From: Oscillospiraceae bacterium
GTDB taxonomy: Bacteria; Bacillota; Clostridia; Oscillospirales; CAG-272
Assembly (NCBI GenBank): GCA_015063955.1
Contig: SVTD01000010.1
Coordinates: 1 to 50,068, forward strand
Direction: 5' to 3'
Length of the DNA: 50,068 nucleotides
Of the stretch, positions 25,652-34,419 are shown one piece after another. Position 1 is the stretch's first letter; every line of letters starts with the position of its first letter. The notes under the pieces were generated by a model, which was not told the DNA's origin, searched no databases, and saw only the letters and a list, made by a program, of their open reading frames with translations. A program made the position numbers and the translations under genes.

Positions 25652-26516
25652 ATGTCCACCTTGTCGCCGCACCGGCAGGTAAGTAAAGTCCGCTCTTTGT
25701 AACCTTAAGTCCTACCTCGCCGGTCTCGATCCTTCCGCGGCCGCCGAGGGCTGTCATTACCATATAGCCCATAGTCGCAGGGGAAAGTCCCGTTGTGTAG
25801 GAGTTTACAAGGAAGAAGAGAGGATCGTCGGAAAGAACCTTCGCCGCAAGGCTGATAAGCTCATATGCACATTCCTCAAGCTTCCATACCTCGCCGCCGG
25901 GGCCGCGACCGTAGGAGGGCGGGTCCATAATGATTCCGTCGTATTTGTGTCCGCGGCGAATCTCACGCTCAACGAATTTCTTGCAGTCATCAACGATATA
26001 GCGCACGGGAGCATCCTCAAGGCCGGAAAGCTTTAAATTCTCCTTTGCCGCCTGAACCATACCCTTTGCCGCATCAACGTGGCATACGGCAGCACCTGCT
26101 GCAGCTGCCGCCGCAGTTGCACCGCCGGTGTATGCAAAGAGGTTGAGAACGGAGGGCTTCTTTTCGGGATTCTGTTTTACCCTCTTCTGAATAAGAGCGG
26201 AGAACCAATCCCAGTTGGTTGCCTGCTCGGGGAAAAGGCCGGTATGCTTGAAGCCCATGGGACGAAGCTTAAACGTAAGATCCCCGTAGCCGATACACCA
26301 CTCCTCGGGAATGTTGCATACCACCCATTTGCCGCCGCCTGACTTTGAACGGCGGTAGATTCCGTCAGCCTTTTTCCATCTGGGGTCACGTCTCTCTCCC
26401 GTCCAGATTATCTGGGGGTCGGGACGGATAAGTATGTAATCTCCCCAACGCTCAAGGCGCTCGCCGCCCTCTGCATCAAGAAGCTCGTAATCTTTCCAAT
26501 TTTCGCTGTACCACAT
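25644..26516 (-). CDS. Class I SAM-dependent rRNA-type methyltransferase (RlmI/K-like)
   Basis: 290 residues. The SAM-binding motif I is NLFAYTGGATAAAAAAGA, the acidic loop is CHVDAAKG, and motif IV is MDPPSYGRG. The N-terminal half resembles RlmI/RlmK-like 23S rRNA cytosine methyltransferases without the PUA domain. The exact target is not deducible. It is 12 bp behind ruvC and likely shares its promoter. The TAA stop forms part of the first hairpin arm of element D. Confidence 0.82.
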   Translation of the reverse strand: MWYSENWKDYELLDAEGGERLERWGDYILIRPDPQIIWTGERRDPRWKKADGIYRRSKSGGGKWVVCNIPEEWCIGYGDLTFKLRPMGFKHTGLFPEQATNWDWFSALIQKRVKQNPEKKPSVLNLFAYTGGATAAAAAAGAAVCHVDAAKGMVQAAKENLKLSGLEDAPVRYIVDDCKKFVEREIRRGHKYDGIIMDPPSYGRGPGGEVWKLEECAYELISLAAKVLSDDPLFFLVNSYTTGLSPATMGYMVMTALGGRGRIETGEVGLKVTKSGLYLPAGAATRWTSK

Positions 26517-26528
26517 AATGTACCTCTG

Positions 26529-27026
26529 TCATTTATTGTAAAACTGTCCCATAACGGAATTTGCACAGTGCCCATGGCATATCGCAATTGCAAGGGCATC
26601 CGCCGTATCGTCGGGCTTCGGGGGCTCTTTAAGGCCAAGGAAGGTGGTTACCATCATGATGACCTGCTTTTTTTCCGCTCTTCCGTAGCCTACTATGGCT
26701 TGCTTTACCTGAAGGGGGGTGTACTCAAATATAGGAATATTCGCACGCCTCGCCGCAAGGATGATAACTCCCCTCGCCTCGGCAACCACGATACCCGTTT
26801 TCTGGTTGGTATTCCAGAAAAGCTCCTCTATGGACATAACGTCGGGATGATATTTCTCAATTATTGCACAAAGGCCGTCGTATACCTGTGAGAGCCTGTC
26901 CTCAACCTTCTGCCCCGCCTTTGTCTGAATGGAGCCGTATGCAAGCGGGGTGAAGCGACCGTTTTCATACCTGAGAACTCCCCATCCTACGATGGCGATC
27001 CCCGGGTCGATTCCAAGTATTATCAA
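26529..27026 (-). CDS. ruvC: Holliday junction endonuclease RuvC
   Basis: 165 residues. The acidic catalytic set is present: Asp7 in LGIDPG, Glu67/Glu68 in SIEELFW, and Asp140 and Asp143 in PDDTADALA. It resolves Holliday junctions with RuvAB. The start is TTG at 27026, with AAGGTGG upstream. ruvA and ruvB lie 4 kb away on the other strand, behind a different promoter. It heads the long minus-strand gene series. Confidence 0.94.
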   Translation of the reverse strand: MIILGIDPGIAIVGWGVLRYENGRFTPLAYGSIQTKAGQKVEDRLSQVYDGLCAIIEKYHPDVMSIEELFWNTNQKTGIVVAEARGVIILAARRANIPIFEYTPLQVKQAIVGYGRAEKKQVIMMVTTFLGLKEPPKPDDTADALAIAICHGHCANSVMGQFYNK

Positions 27027-27058
27027 TTCTACCCCACCTTACTCTTTAATATCAAATA

Positions 27059-27087
27059 ATTATAGCACAACACTTTCCGATAGTCAA
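27059..27087 (-). promoter_or_regulatory. Promoter of the ruvC-ecf-truA gene series
   Basis: Minus strand: TTGACT (27087-27082), 17-base spacer, TATAAT (27064-27059). Near-perfect sigma-A promoter about 33 bp ahead of the ruvC start codon. Confidence 0.8.
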
Positions 27088-27210
27088 AGGTATTGGCAAG
27101 ATTTTCACACATTTTTTCATTTTCTTTCTATAAATATTAATATTTACACTGTCTCACCGGACAGAATCAGCTTTTGCAGGGGGTTCTCCCATCCGTGTTA
27201 GCTTCAGAAA

Positions 27211-27242
27211 AAAGATCCCCCTTCGTCCGAAGGGGGATCTTT
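27211..27242. terminator. Terminator behind the Asp-Ala lipoprotein gene
   Basis: AAAGATCCCCCTTCG (27211-27225) pairs with CGAAGGGGGATCTTT (27228-27242). It lies directly after the lipoprotein stop codon (27245) on the minus strand, with an A/T flank in that direction. Confidence 0.85.
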
Positions 27243-27244
27243 CA

Positions 27245-27580
27245 TCAGCTGTTAAGCCATTCGTCGTAGCAGTCGGGACACATATATGTCTGTCCGTCAG
27301 CACCTGCCAGGATGCAAGCCTCGTCAAGAGTAAGCTCTTTATCGCACTCTGAGCAGTAATAGCCGTCATCGTCTCCGGCATCTGCATCAGCGTCAGCATC
27401 AGCGTCAGCATCGGCATCGGCGTCAGCATCGGCATCGGCATCAGCATCTGCGTTTGCATCGTTGTCGCCGGCTTCGATTCTGTCGTTATCCTCGTCAACC
27501 TCACTGCCCGTATCAGTACCGCAAGCAGCAAAGGAGAGCATAAGAACAAGAGCAAGAAGAATTGCAATAAGCTTTTTCAT
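27245..27580 (-). CDS. Small lipoprotein with (Asp-Ala)12 tract and zinc ribbon
   Basis: 111 residues from ATG 27580 (GGAGG five bases upstream). The signal peptide ends in lipobox SFAAC (Cys20). A short acidic part follows, then twelve alternating Asp-Ala pairs (bases 27377-27451), then a compact domain with CSEC and CPDC pairs around an aromatic/acidic core, which looks like a zinc ribbon. The Asp-Ala tract may act as a stiff, strongly negative spacer or a divalent-cation buffer. It has its own promoter and terminator, so it is monocistronic. No function is known to me. Confidence 0.82.
   Translation of the reverse strand: MKKLIAILLALVLMLSFAACGTDTGSEVDEDNDRIEAGDNDANADADADADADADADADADADADADAGDDDGYYCSECDKELTLDEACILAGADGQTYMCPDCYDEWLNS
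27377..27451 (-). repeat. Hexanucleotide repeat coding for (Asp-Ala)12
   Basis: The unit is GAYGCN on the minus strand, with synonymous variation between units (GAT/GAC; GCA/GCC/GCT). Unit gain or loss would change tract length in steps of two residues without shifting the frame. Confidence 0.9.
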
Positions 27581-27610
27581 ATTATCCTCCAAGCATTATT
27601 TGGTAAAACA

Positions 27611-27639
27611 AATATATCATATTTTCTGCAAGTTGTCAA
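27611..27639 (-). promoter_or_regulatory. Promoter of the Asp-Ala lipoprotein gene
   Basis: Minus strand: TTGACA (27639-27634), 17-base spacer, TATATT (27616-27611). Confidence 0.75.
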
Positions 27640-27681
27640 TAAACGACTTTGCCCCGAAAACGGAATAATTTACAAAATTTC

Positions 27682-27710
27682 TTTACTTCCATATCCGTTT
27701 GTGTTATAAT
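27682..27710 (+). promoter_or_regulatory. Promoter of DUF951-yfhO-ruvAB
   Basis: TTTACT (27682-27687), 17-base spacer, TATAAT (27705-27710), 35 bp ahead of the DUF951 start. Confidence 0.7.
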
Positions 27711-27744
27711 TTAAGTAACTATGAAAATAATCAAAGGAGAGACC

Positions 27745-27951
27745 ATGGCAAACATCATCAGGATCGCCGTCGGCGACGTGCTTGAGCTTAAAAAGCCCCA
27801 TCCCTGCGGTGAAAAGTGCTTTACCGTCATGAGAGTCGGCAGTGATATCCGCATCGTTTGCCGGGGCTGCGGACGCGATATGACTCTCCCCCGTATAAAG
27901 CTTGAAAAGGCTATAAAGAAAATCCATCCTGTCGGAGATACAAATGACTGA
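27745..27951 (+). CDS. DUF951 family protein
   Basis: 68 residues; ATG 27745 follows AAAGGAGAG. The small basic domain contains LKKPHPCGEKCF and CRGCGRDMTLPR, the cysteine pattern of DUF951. This family is small and widespread in Firmicutes; a nucleic-acid-binding role is plausible from its charge but unproven. It overlaps the next gene by eight bases, indicating translational coupling. Confidence 0.88.
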   Translation: MANIIRIAVGDVLELKKPHPCGEKCFTVMRVGSDIRIVCRGCGRDMTLPRIKLEKAIKKIHPVGDTND

Positions 27952-30898
27952 AAACACTCTTATATCAGCGGAAATGACCGAAAAAAAGAAGGAAAAATTC
28001 CGCACCCCTCTTGCCCCCAGACAGGGCATCAAGGAATTCTTTCACGACTTTATCCTCAACAAAAAATATCTTCTTATCTGCTTTGCCGCACCCGCCCTTA
28101 TCACTCTTCTTATGTATATCTGCTTTCAGGTATACCCTATCGGAGAGGCAAGCGTTCTCGTGCTTGACCTGAACGGTCAGTACGTTTACTTCTTCGAGGG
28201 ACTTCGCGATATACTTCTGGGCGACGGCAATCTGCTCTACTCCTTTTCCAGAGCACTGGGCGGTGAATTTATCGGAATTTTTGCCTATTATCTCTCCAGC
28301 CCCTTTTCTCTGATCGTTGCCCTCTTCCCCAAGGAAAGCATAACAGAGGCGCTCCTTCTCATGTTCGTGCTCAAGGCGGGCGCCTGCGGTCTTACCTTCG
28401 GTATATATATCGAGGCAACGAGAAAAAGAAACCGCGTTGCTACGGTGCTCTTTTCCACTATGTACGCCCTCTGCGGCTTTGCCGTCGTCATGCAGCACAA
28501 TACTATGTGGACGGACAACCTTATTCTCCTCCCCATCGTTATGCTGGGCGTTGAAAACATCATAAAATACGGGAAATACAGAATGTTCATCATCAGCCTT
28601 GCTATGGCGATCTTCTCGAATTTCTACATCGGCTATATGATGTGCATATTCGTTTTCCTTTACTATTTCTACTTTTATTTTGCATCATCCCCCGAGGAGC
28701 GCAATCCCCGCGGCGAAAAGCTCCATTTTGTAAAATCAAGCGGCAGAATGGCCCTTTATTCAGTTATTACCATTGCCATCTGCGCAGCTCTCCTCCTTTG
28801 CACCTACTATTCTCTTACCTTCGGTAAGACCACCTTCTCAAGCTCAAATATCCGCCCCGATCAGAAATTTGACTGGCTGGATATGCTGCCAAAGCTCTTT
28901 ATCGGCTCTTACGATACGGTGCGCCCCGAGGGTCTGCCCTTCCTCTATTCCGGCACCCTCACCCTTATGCTTCTCCCCCTCTATTTCGTAGCCCCTCACG
29001 TTAAGGCCCGCGAAAAGATAGCTTCGGGAATTATGATACTCATTTTCCTCGTAAGCTTCAATTTTTCAACCATCGACCTTTTCTGGCACGGTATGCAGCG
29101 CCCCAACTGGCTCAATTACCGCTACAGCTTTATACTCTGTTTCTTCGTTATCCTTCTTGCATACAAGGCCTTTGAGCGCCTGCGTGATATCGGCTACAAG
29201 AAGCTTATCCCCATCAGCGCAGTTCTTTGCCTTATCCTGCTTCTTTTGCAGAAGCTGGAATACGAAAACGTAGACAACTTTTCAACGGTATGGCTCTCTC
29301 TCGGAATTATTGCAGTTTATCTTGCAGTGCTCAAGGGAGTTACCGCCGATAAAGCCCATATTACACGCCCTGCGGCTCTCGTGCTTTGTATTCTCGTCTG
29401 CACGGAGATGTTCGGCGGCGGTCTGCTCAATATGAATTCGCTGGGACTTGACGTTGTTTATTCAACGAGAACCTCCTACAGAACCTTCATTGACGGTCTT
29501 ACCCCCTCCGTTGAGGCGGTAAAGACTGCAGACCCCTCATTCTACAGAATGGAAAAGACCGTTCACAGAAAGACAAACGATAATTTCTCTCTGGGAATCA
29601 ACGGCCTTTCCAATTCTACCTCCACACTAAACTCCGAAACCATCAAGCTTCTCAATAATTACGGTATTTCCTCAAAATCCCACTGGTCAAAATATCTTGG
29701 CGGAACTCCCGTGCTTGATTCCCTTTTCGGCATCAAATACGTTATCGCCGAGCGAAATGACGATGAGATACTGGAGCTTTACAGAGAGACCGATTACGGC
29801 GACGACGATTATACCGTCTGGGAGAATCCCTACGCCATGTCCCTTGCGGCAGGCGTCAGCCCCGATCTCTCCGACCTCAAGGTGGAGGACCATATCTCTG
29901 CTCCTGCTCTTATGAATGCGACTGTTACCGCTATGCTGGGCGAGGATGAGACCGTAGAGGTCTTCCGCCCCACCAATGCTCCTATCTACGCATCCTGTGA
30001 CAACTGCGTGCGTACGAGCATAGCAGGTCACGTTAAATATACCCCTCAGGATGCCTCAAGGACCTCAAGATTCACTTTCGCTATCAACGTTGACAGCGAG
30101 GACGTTATCTATATGTTCATTCCCACGGAGTACCTGAGAGAATGCTATCTCTATATCAACGGCCTGAAGCACGGCTCCTATTTCGGCAACGAGTCTGACA
30201 GAATAGTTGAGATCGGCTCCTTTGACGTTGGCGAGACCGTTACCGTCTCTCTCGAGATTCTGGACGAGTGCGCATACCTCCAGGAATGCGAAAGCTATTT
30301 CTACTACCTCGATTCACAGGTATTTGAGGAGAAGATGCCAGATCTTCTGGAATCCTCCTATATGATCCACGAATTCAGCGACGATCATTTTGAGGGAACC
30401 ATCGATATCAAAAAGGGTGATACCCTTGTATATACCTCTATCCCCTACGACGAGGGATGGAAGATCTATGCCGACGGTGAAAGAGTAGAGATCGAAAAGC
30501 TCATGAACGGAGTTATCGGTTTTTCACTTCCCGAGGGTGAGCATCATCTTGAAATGAAGTACCGCCCCGATTGCCTCTATCTCGGTCTGTTCATATCTGT
30601 TCTCGGCGGTCTTTCCTTCGCTTTTGCCTGGTTTATGACTGAATATCTGCGCCACAATCGCCTTCTTGAGGGCGTTGAGGTATACGTTATTCCCGATCGC
30701 GGTGACGTAAGATGTGACTATATTCCCGTCCTCCCCGATCCGGATGCTTTCAGCGAGGATAACGTCCAAAAGGATGAAACTCCCACGGAGCCGGTGGACA
30801 CCGACGAGCCCAGCCGCGACAAGCCTTGCGAGATTTCGGCAGATGACGAAATTGCATCCGGAACGGAGGGCGGCGAAGAAACTTCTGCAAATGACTAA
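27944..30898 (+). CDS. YfhO family multi-pass membrane protein
   Basis: 984 residues. A cytoplasmic basic N-terminus precedes about a dozen membrane helices (from about residue 45 to 510), including the conserved DLNGQYVYFFEGLRDIL and RALGGEF segments of YfhO. A large extracytoplasmic domain follows, then a final helix (about 870-890) and an acidic Thr/Asp/Glu-rich tail. YfhO proteins are GT-C-like and have been tied to lipoteichoic-acid glycosylation in other Firmicutes; the substrate here is unknown. The start overlaps DUF951. ruvA follows after 69 bp. Confidence 0.88.
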   Translation: MTENTLISAEMTEKKKEKFRTPLAPRQGIKEFFHDFILNKKYLLICFAAPALITLLMYICFQVYPIGEASVLVLDLNGQYVYFFEGLRDILLGDGNLLYSFSRALGGEFIGIFAYYLSSPFSLIVALFPKESITEALLLMFVLKAGACGLTFGIYIEATRKRNRVATVLFSTMYALCGFAVVMQHNTMWTDNLILLPIVMLGVENIIKYGKYRMFIISLAMAIFSNFYIGYMMCIFVFLYYFYFYFASSPEERNPRGEKLHFVKSSGRMALYSVITIAICAALLLCTYYSLTFGKTTFSSSNIRPDQKFDWLDMLPKLFIGSYDTVRPEGLPFLYSGTLTLMLLPLYFVAPHVKAREKIASGIMILIFLVSFNFSTIDLFWHGMQRPNWLNYRYSFILCFFVILLAYKAFERLRDIGYKKLIPISAVLCLILLLLQKLEYENVDNFSTVWLSLGIIAVYLAVLKGVTADKAHITRPAALVLCILVCTEMFGGGLLNMNSLGLDVVYSTRTSYRTFIDGLTPSVEAVKTADPSFYRMEKTVHRKTNDNFSLGINGLSNSTSTLNSETIKLLNNYGISSKSHWSKYLGGTPVLDSLFGIKYVIAERNDDEILELYRETDYGDDDYTVWENPYAMSLAAGVSPDLSDLKVEDHISAPALMNATVTAMLGEDETVEVFRPTNAPIYASCDNCVRTSIAGHVKYTPQDASRTSRFTFAINVDSEDVIYMFIPTEYLRECYLYINGLKHGSYFGNESDRIVEIGSFDVGETVTVSLEILDECAYLQECESYFYYLDSQVFEEKMPDLLESSYMIHEFSDDHFEGTIDIKKGDTLVYTSIPYDEGWKIYADGERVEIEKLMNGVIGFSLPEGEHHLEMKYRPDCLYLGLFISVLGGLSFAFAWFMTEYLRHNRLLEGVEVYVIPDRGDVRCDYIPVLPDPDAFSEDNVQKDETPTEPVDTDEPSRDKPCEISADDEIASGTEGGEETSAND

Positions 30899-30967
30899 AA
30901 TGTTGCAACGGCTGCAAAAAGTCTTCATTCCCCTGCCCCGGAATCAACAAAAACAACGGAGAAAACT

Positions 30968-31591
30968 ATGATCTACTGTCTTACAGGCGAGCTTTTATAT
31001 CTTAACGCCACTACCATGTCTGCAGTTGTGGACTGCGGCGGAGTGGGATATAAGCTGACAGCCTCAGGAAATGCAATAACGATGCTGTCCTCTGCCGGCG
31101 AGGGCTCAAAGGTGAGGGTTTTCACCTATATGTCCGTCCGCGAGGATGCAGTTGACCTTTTCGGCTTTGCAAACGAGGAGGAGCTTGATATCTTCAAGCT
31201 TCTTATATCCGTTTCCGGCGTCGGCCCCAAGGCCGCGATCTCTATCCTTTCGGTAATGTCTGCTCAGGATCTTATCAATACCGTCGTGGCGGAGGATGCA
31301 AAGGCTATATCCCGTGCCCCCGGCGTCGGTGCAAAAACTGCGGCAAGGATCGTTCTCGAGCTTCACGATAAGGTTGAAAAGAATTTCTTCGTGTCAGCTC
31401 CCCAGTCACCTGCTGCAAAGGGCACGACCTCAAAGGGCGCAAAGGTCTCCGGTCATCTCTCCGATGCCCGCGATGCCCTTCTCGTTCTCGGATACTCCAG
31501 AGGCGAGGTTGCCAATGCCCTTACGGGTATGGATCCCAAAATGGACACAGAGGAGATCATCCGCCTTTGCCTCGCAAAGCTTATGAAGTAA
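30968..31591 (+). CDS. ruvA: Holliday junction branch-migration subunit RuvA
   Basis: 207 residues. The N-terminal OB-fold (MIYCLTGELLYL, VDCGGVGYKL), tandem helix-hairpin-helix motifs (ISVSGVGPKAAISIL, APGVGAKTAARIVLEL) and C-terminal RuvB-contacting helix domain (SDARDALLVLGYSRGEV) are all present. It grips the four-way junction for RuvB. CGGAG precedes the ATG. It lies 26 bp before ruvB. Confidence 0.95.
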   Translation: MIYCLTGELLYLNATTMSAVVDCGGVGYKLTASGNAITMLSSAGEGSKVRVFTYMSVREDAVDLFGFANEEELDIFKLLISVSGVGPKAAISILSVMSAQDLINTVVAEDAKAISRAPGVGAKTAARIVLELHDKVEKNFFVSAPQSPAAKGTTSKGAKVSGHLSDARDALLVLGYSRGEVANALTGMDPKMDTEEIIRLCLAKLMK

Positions 31592-31617
31592 CGCTATCAG
31601 GATAAAGAAGAATAATA

Positions 31618-32679
31618 ATGAACGAATTTGTAAACGATTTTGATTTTGAAAACAGAATAGTTGAGACCTCCTATACCGATGAGGACAGGGATAACGAAAT
31701 TACCCTGCGCCCCGATTCCTTTGACGAATATATCGGCCAGGAAAAGGCTAAGGAGGTTCTTAAGATCTATATCGACGCGGTTAAGATGAGAGGCGACACC
31801 CTCGACCACGTGCTCCTTTACGGCCCTCCCGGTCTCGGTAAGACCACCCTTTCGGGAATTATCGCCCAGGAGCTTGGTGTAAACTTCCGCGTTACCAGCG
31901 GCCCCGCTATCGAAAAGCAGGGCGACCTTGCAGCCCTCCTCACAAACCTCGGTGAGGGCGACGTTCTCTTTATCGACGAGATACACCGCTTAAACCGCAA
32001 TATTGAGGAGATACTATACCCCGCAATGGAGGATTTCTCCCTTGATATTATTATAGGAAAGGGTCCTGCCGCAAGAAGTATCCGCCTGCCGCTTCAGCAT
32101 TTCACCCTTATCGGTGCAACTACGAGAGCAGGTCAGCTTACCACTCCTCTCAGAGACCGCTTCGGCGTTATCCTTCGCCTTGAGCTCTACACCCCTGAGG
32201 AGCTTGCAAAGATCGTTACCCGAAGCGCTGGCATTCTCGGTGTTCCCATCGACTACGAGGGAGCTCTGGAGATCGCATCCCGCTCAAGAGGCACTCCCCG
32301 TATCGCAAACCGACTTTTAAAGAGAGTACGCGACTATGCACAGGTGCGGGGCGACGGCGAGATCACCCTTGATATTGCAGTTGCCGCCCTTAATATGCTT
32401 GAGATAGACGAGCTTGGTCTTGACAACACAGACCGCAGAATGCTGGAGACTATGATAAAGTATTACGACGGAAAGCCCGTTGGCCTTGAAACTCTCGCCG
32501 CCACCATCGGCGAGGAGGCTATCACAATTGAGGACGTTTACGAGCCCTACCTTATGCAGATCGGCTTTATCTCAAGAACTCCCCGCGGCCGTACCGTCAC
32601 CCGTCTTGCTTACGAGCATCTCGGAATACCCTATCGCCCCTCTCCTGCGGACAGCGGGCAGATGAAGATAGAGGAGTAG
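31618..32679 (+). CDS. ruvB: Holliday junction branch-migration helicase RuvB
   Basis: 353 residues. Walker [10 protein letters not shown] (69-77), Walker B LFIDEIHR (Asp120-Glu121), sensor GATTRAG, and the C-terminal winged-helix domain (FISRTPRGR). This AAA+ motor drives branch migration with RuvA. The Shine-Dalgarno is weak (AAAGAAG). Element C begins immediately after its TAG stop. Confidence 0.96.
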   Translation: MNEFVNDFDFENRIVETSYTDEDRDNEITLRPDSFDEYIGQEKAKEVLKIYIDAVKMRGDTLDHVLLYGPPGLGKTTLSGIIAQELGVNFRVTSGPAIEKQGDLAALLTNLGEGDVLFIDEIHRLNRNIEEILYPAMEDFSLDIIIGKGPAARSIRLPLQHFTLIGATTRAGQLTTPLRDRFGVILRLELYTPEELAKIVTRSAGILGVPIDYEGALEIASRSRGTPRIANRLLKRVRDYAQVRGDGEITLDIAVAALNMLEIDELGLDNTDRRMLETMIKYYDGKPVGLETLAATIGEEAITIEDVYEPYLMQIGFISRTPRGRTVTRLAYEHLGIPYRPSPADSGQMKIEE

Positions 32680-32680
32680 G

Positions 32681-32858
32681 GTCACCCTTCTGGTGGTCGA
32701 TATATACCTGCGGTATTCGATATGCGCTTTGCGCTCGATATATTTGCAAGCAAATTCGATATATTCCCTTGAGGGAATGTGTAATGAAGATATCCGACCT
32801 CAGTCGGAAATCAACCGTGTTTTTTCATTTTTAATTATTCATTTTCATTTTTTATATA
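32681..32858 (+). repeat. Modular hairpin-array element C (after ruvB)
   Basis: Starts two bases after the ruvB stop. Hairpins: CACC-cttct-GGTG (32683-32695), ATACC-tgc-GGTAT (32704-32716), GCGC-ttt-GCGC (32724-32734), ATTTGC-aa-GCAAAT (32742-32755), ATTCCC-ttga-GGGAAT (32763-32778). They are separated by TCGATATA-type linkers (starting 32697, 32717, 32735, 32756). A terminal hairpin TCCGAC-ctca-GTCGGA (32793-32808) and an AT tail with TTTTTAATTATTCATT run into the Shine-Dalgarno of the aminotransferase gene. Same plan as A and D with a different linker. Confidence 0.75.
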
Positions 32859-32872
32859 ACGGAGGAACTACC

Positions 32873-34411
32873 ATGTTTATTTCCCAGAGTCTTTCCCTTT
32901 CCGATATTCTCGGAAGAGACTACACACAGGCAATCGCACGTGCAAACGATACCCTCGGCGTAATGACCTACGACGAGACTATGGCAATTGCTGACGAAAA
33001 GATCGAATTCTATCCTGCCGCAAAGCAGGAAAAGAACGATGCTCTCCTTGAAAAGGTCGGCACCGTTATTATGGAGCCCTTCGCTAACTGCGAAAAGGGT
33101 GCTGCTACAAATGCATTTGCTTCTGCATCCAACTCTGCTATGGCTCCCGTTACAGGCTTTGGCAACTTCCGTATCGGTGAGGACGGCAAGCTTTACCTCA
33201 TCGGCAAGAGCGAGCACTACCACACCCCCCTCGGACACCGCTTCGACGGCTATAAGCTTATCGACAACGCTCGTAAGATCGGCGTTCTCAACGCTACGCA
33301 TAACAACACCCGCGGATACATAACCCGTCTTATGGAGACCCGTATCACTCAGATGGCAAACGGCATCGACTGGGATGACGAGGCTGCTACCGAGGCTATG
33401 AAGAACTCCGCGGACAAGAAGGTGCTCAACCGCGTTATCAATCTTGAGACAGGCTCTCTCGCTTGCGAGGCAGGTCTTAAGATGATGCTTGCACGCTTCT
33501 ACAAGCTGGATCCCACCTTCCCCGAGCCCAAGTATGCAGGAAAGACTCCCGTATTCTTCATCATGGGCGACCTTAAGGGCGGCATCGAGGCTAACTACCA
33601 CGGTACGACCGTAGTTGCTCAGACCCTCCGCGGCCTCTGGCCCGAGATCCGTGAGAAGGCAGACCACGAGGCTCTCTACAAGGTAGTTCCCGTTTCCATC
33701 AACGATATTGCCGACTTTGAGGCAAAGATGAAGGAGTACAACTCCAACGGCTACAAGACCTGCGGCTTCTGCCACGAGATCATTCTTATGAACTACGGCG
33801 GAATCCGTCTTACTAAGGAATTCCTCCAGGCGGCGTACGCTCTCTGTAAGGAATACGATACACCTACAATGTGCGACGAGATCCAGTCCTGTATGTGGTA
33901 CGACGGCGCGTTCCTCTTCCGCCTCTACGGTCTTACTCCCGACTTCTCCATCGTCGGTAAGGGCTTCCCCGGCGGCGAGTATCCCGCATCCAAGATCATC
34001 ACAAACGCAGATATGGATACCCTTAACCAGTTCGGCGCTCTCGTTACAAACGGTCAGGAGGAGCTTGCAGCGCTGGCATATCTTATCACAATGACGTTTA
34101 TGAAGGCAAACGGCAAGTACGTTGCCCAGCTTGGCGCACGCTTTGATAAGGGACTTAAGGCTATCGCTGAGAAGTATTCCGATAAGATCGTTTGCGCTGA
34201 GGGTCTTGACCACCTCGCAGCTCTCCACTTCCATACCGTTGACGAGGCTGCTGCCTTCGCCGGCAAGATGAAGAAGGCCTGCATCGACTCCTCCGTAATG
34301 CTCTACAAGGCTAACTGCGTTCCCGCGCTTCTTATGAAGCCCCCCGTGATCGCAAGCGAGGCTACTATCGACTATATCCTTAACACCATCGACGCTCTTC
34401 TCGGTGAGTAA
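32873..34411 (+). CDS. Class III (fold type I) PLP-dependent aminotransferase
   Basis: 512 residues from ATG 32873, with GGAGG six bases upstream; the frame is open to 32693 but that part is element C. The PLP region reads CDEIQSCMWYDGAF followed by IVGKGFPGGEYPASK, where Lys363 should form the Schiff base. Codon use is strongly biased (AAG, TAC, AAC, CTC), suggesting high expression. Eight bases separate it from an FGGY kinase gene, so the two proteins probably share one pathway, perhaps an amino-sugar or polyol derivative. The substrate is not deducible from sequence. Confidence 0.85.
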   Translation: MFISQSLSLSDILGRDYTQAIARANDTLGVMTYDETMAIADEKIEFYPAAKQEKNDALLEKVGTVIMEPFANCEKGAATNAFASASNSAMAPVTGFGNFRIGEDGKLYLIGKSEHYHTPLGHRFDGYKLIDNARKIGVLNATHNNTRGYITRLMETRITQMANGIDWDDEAATEAMKNSADKKVLNRVINLETGSLACEAGLKMMLARFYKLDPTFPEPKYAGKTPVFFIMGDLKGGIEANYHGTTVVAQTLRGLWPEIREKADHEALYKVVPVSINDIADFEAKMKEYNSNGYKTCGFCHEIILMNYGGIRLTKEFLQAAYALCKEYDTPTMCDEIQSCMWYDGAFLFRLYGLTPDFSIVGKGFPGGEYPASKIITNADMDTLNQFGALVTNGQEELAALAYLITMTFMKANGKYVAQLGARFDKGLKAIAEKYSDKIVCAEGLDHLAALHFHTVDEAAAFAGKMKKACIDSSVMLYKANCVPALLMKPPVIASEATIDYILNTIDALLGE

Positions 34412-34419
34412 TAAAAATT

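Noticed and set aside
27154-27567. Alternative frame rich in Met-Pro/Met-Leu repeats over the Asp-Ala lipoprotein gene
   Set aside because: It is only another reading of the hexanucleotide repeat; the lipoprotein frame has promoter, ribosome site, lipobox and terminator.
32693-32872. Longer N-terminus of the aminotransferase
   Set aside because: This stretch is hairpin element C; the GGAGG-supported ATG is at 32873.
32852-34234. 460-codon open frame on the minus strand opposite the aminotransferase
   Set aside because: It is the antisense shadow of a strongly codon-biased gene; no ribosome site or recognisable motif.
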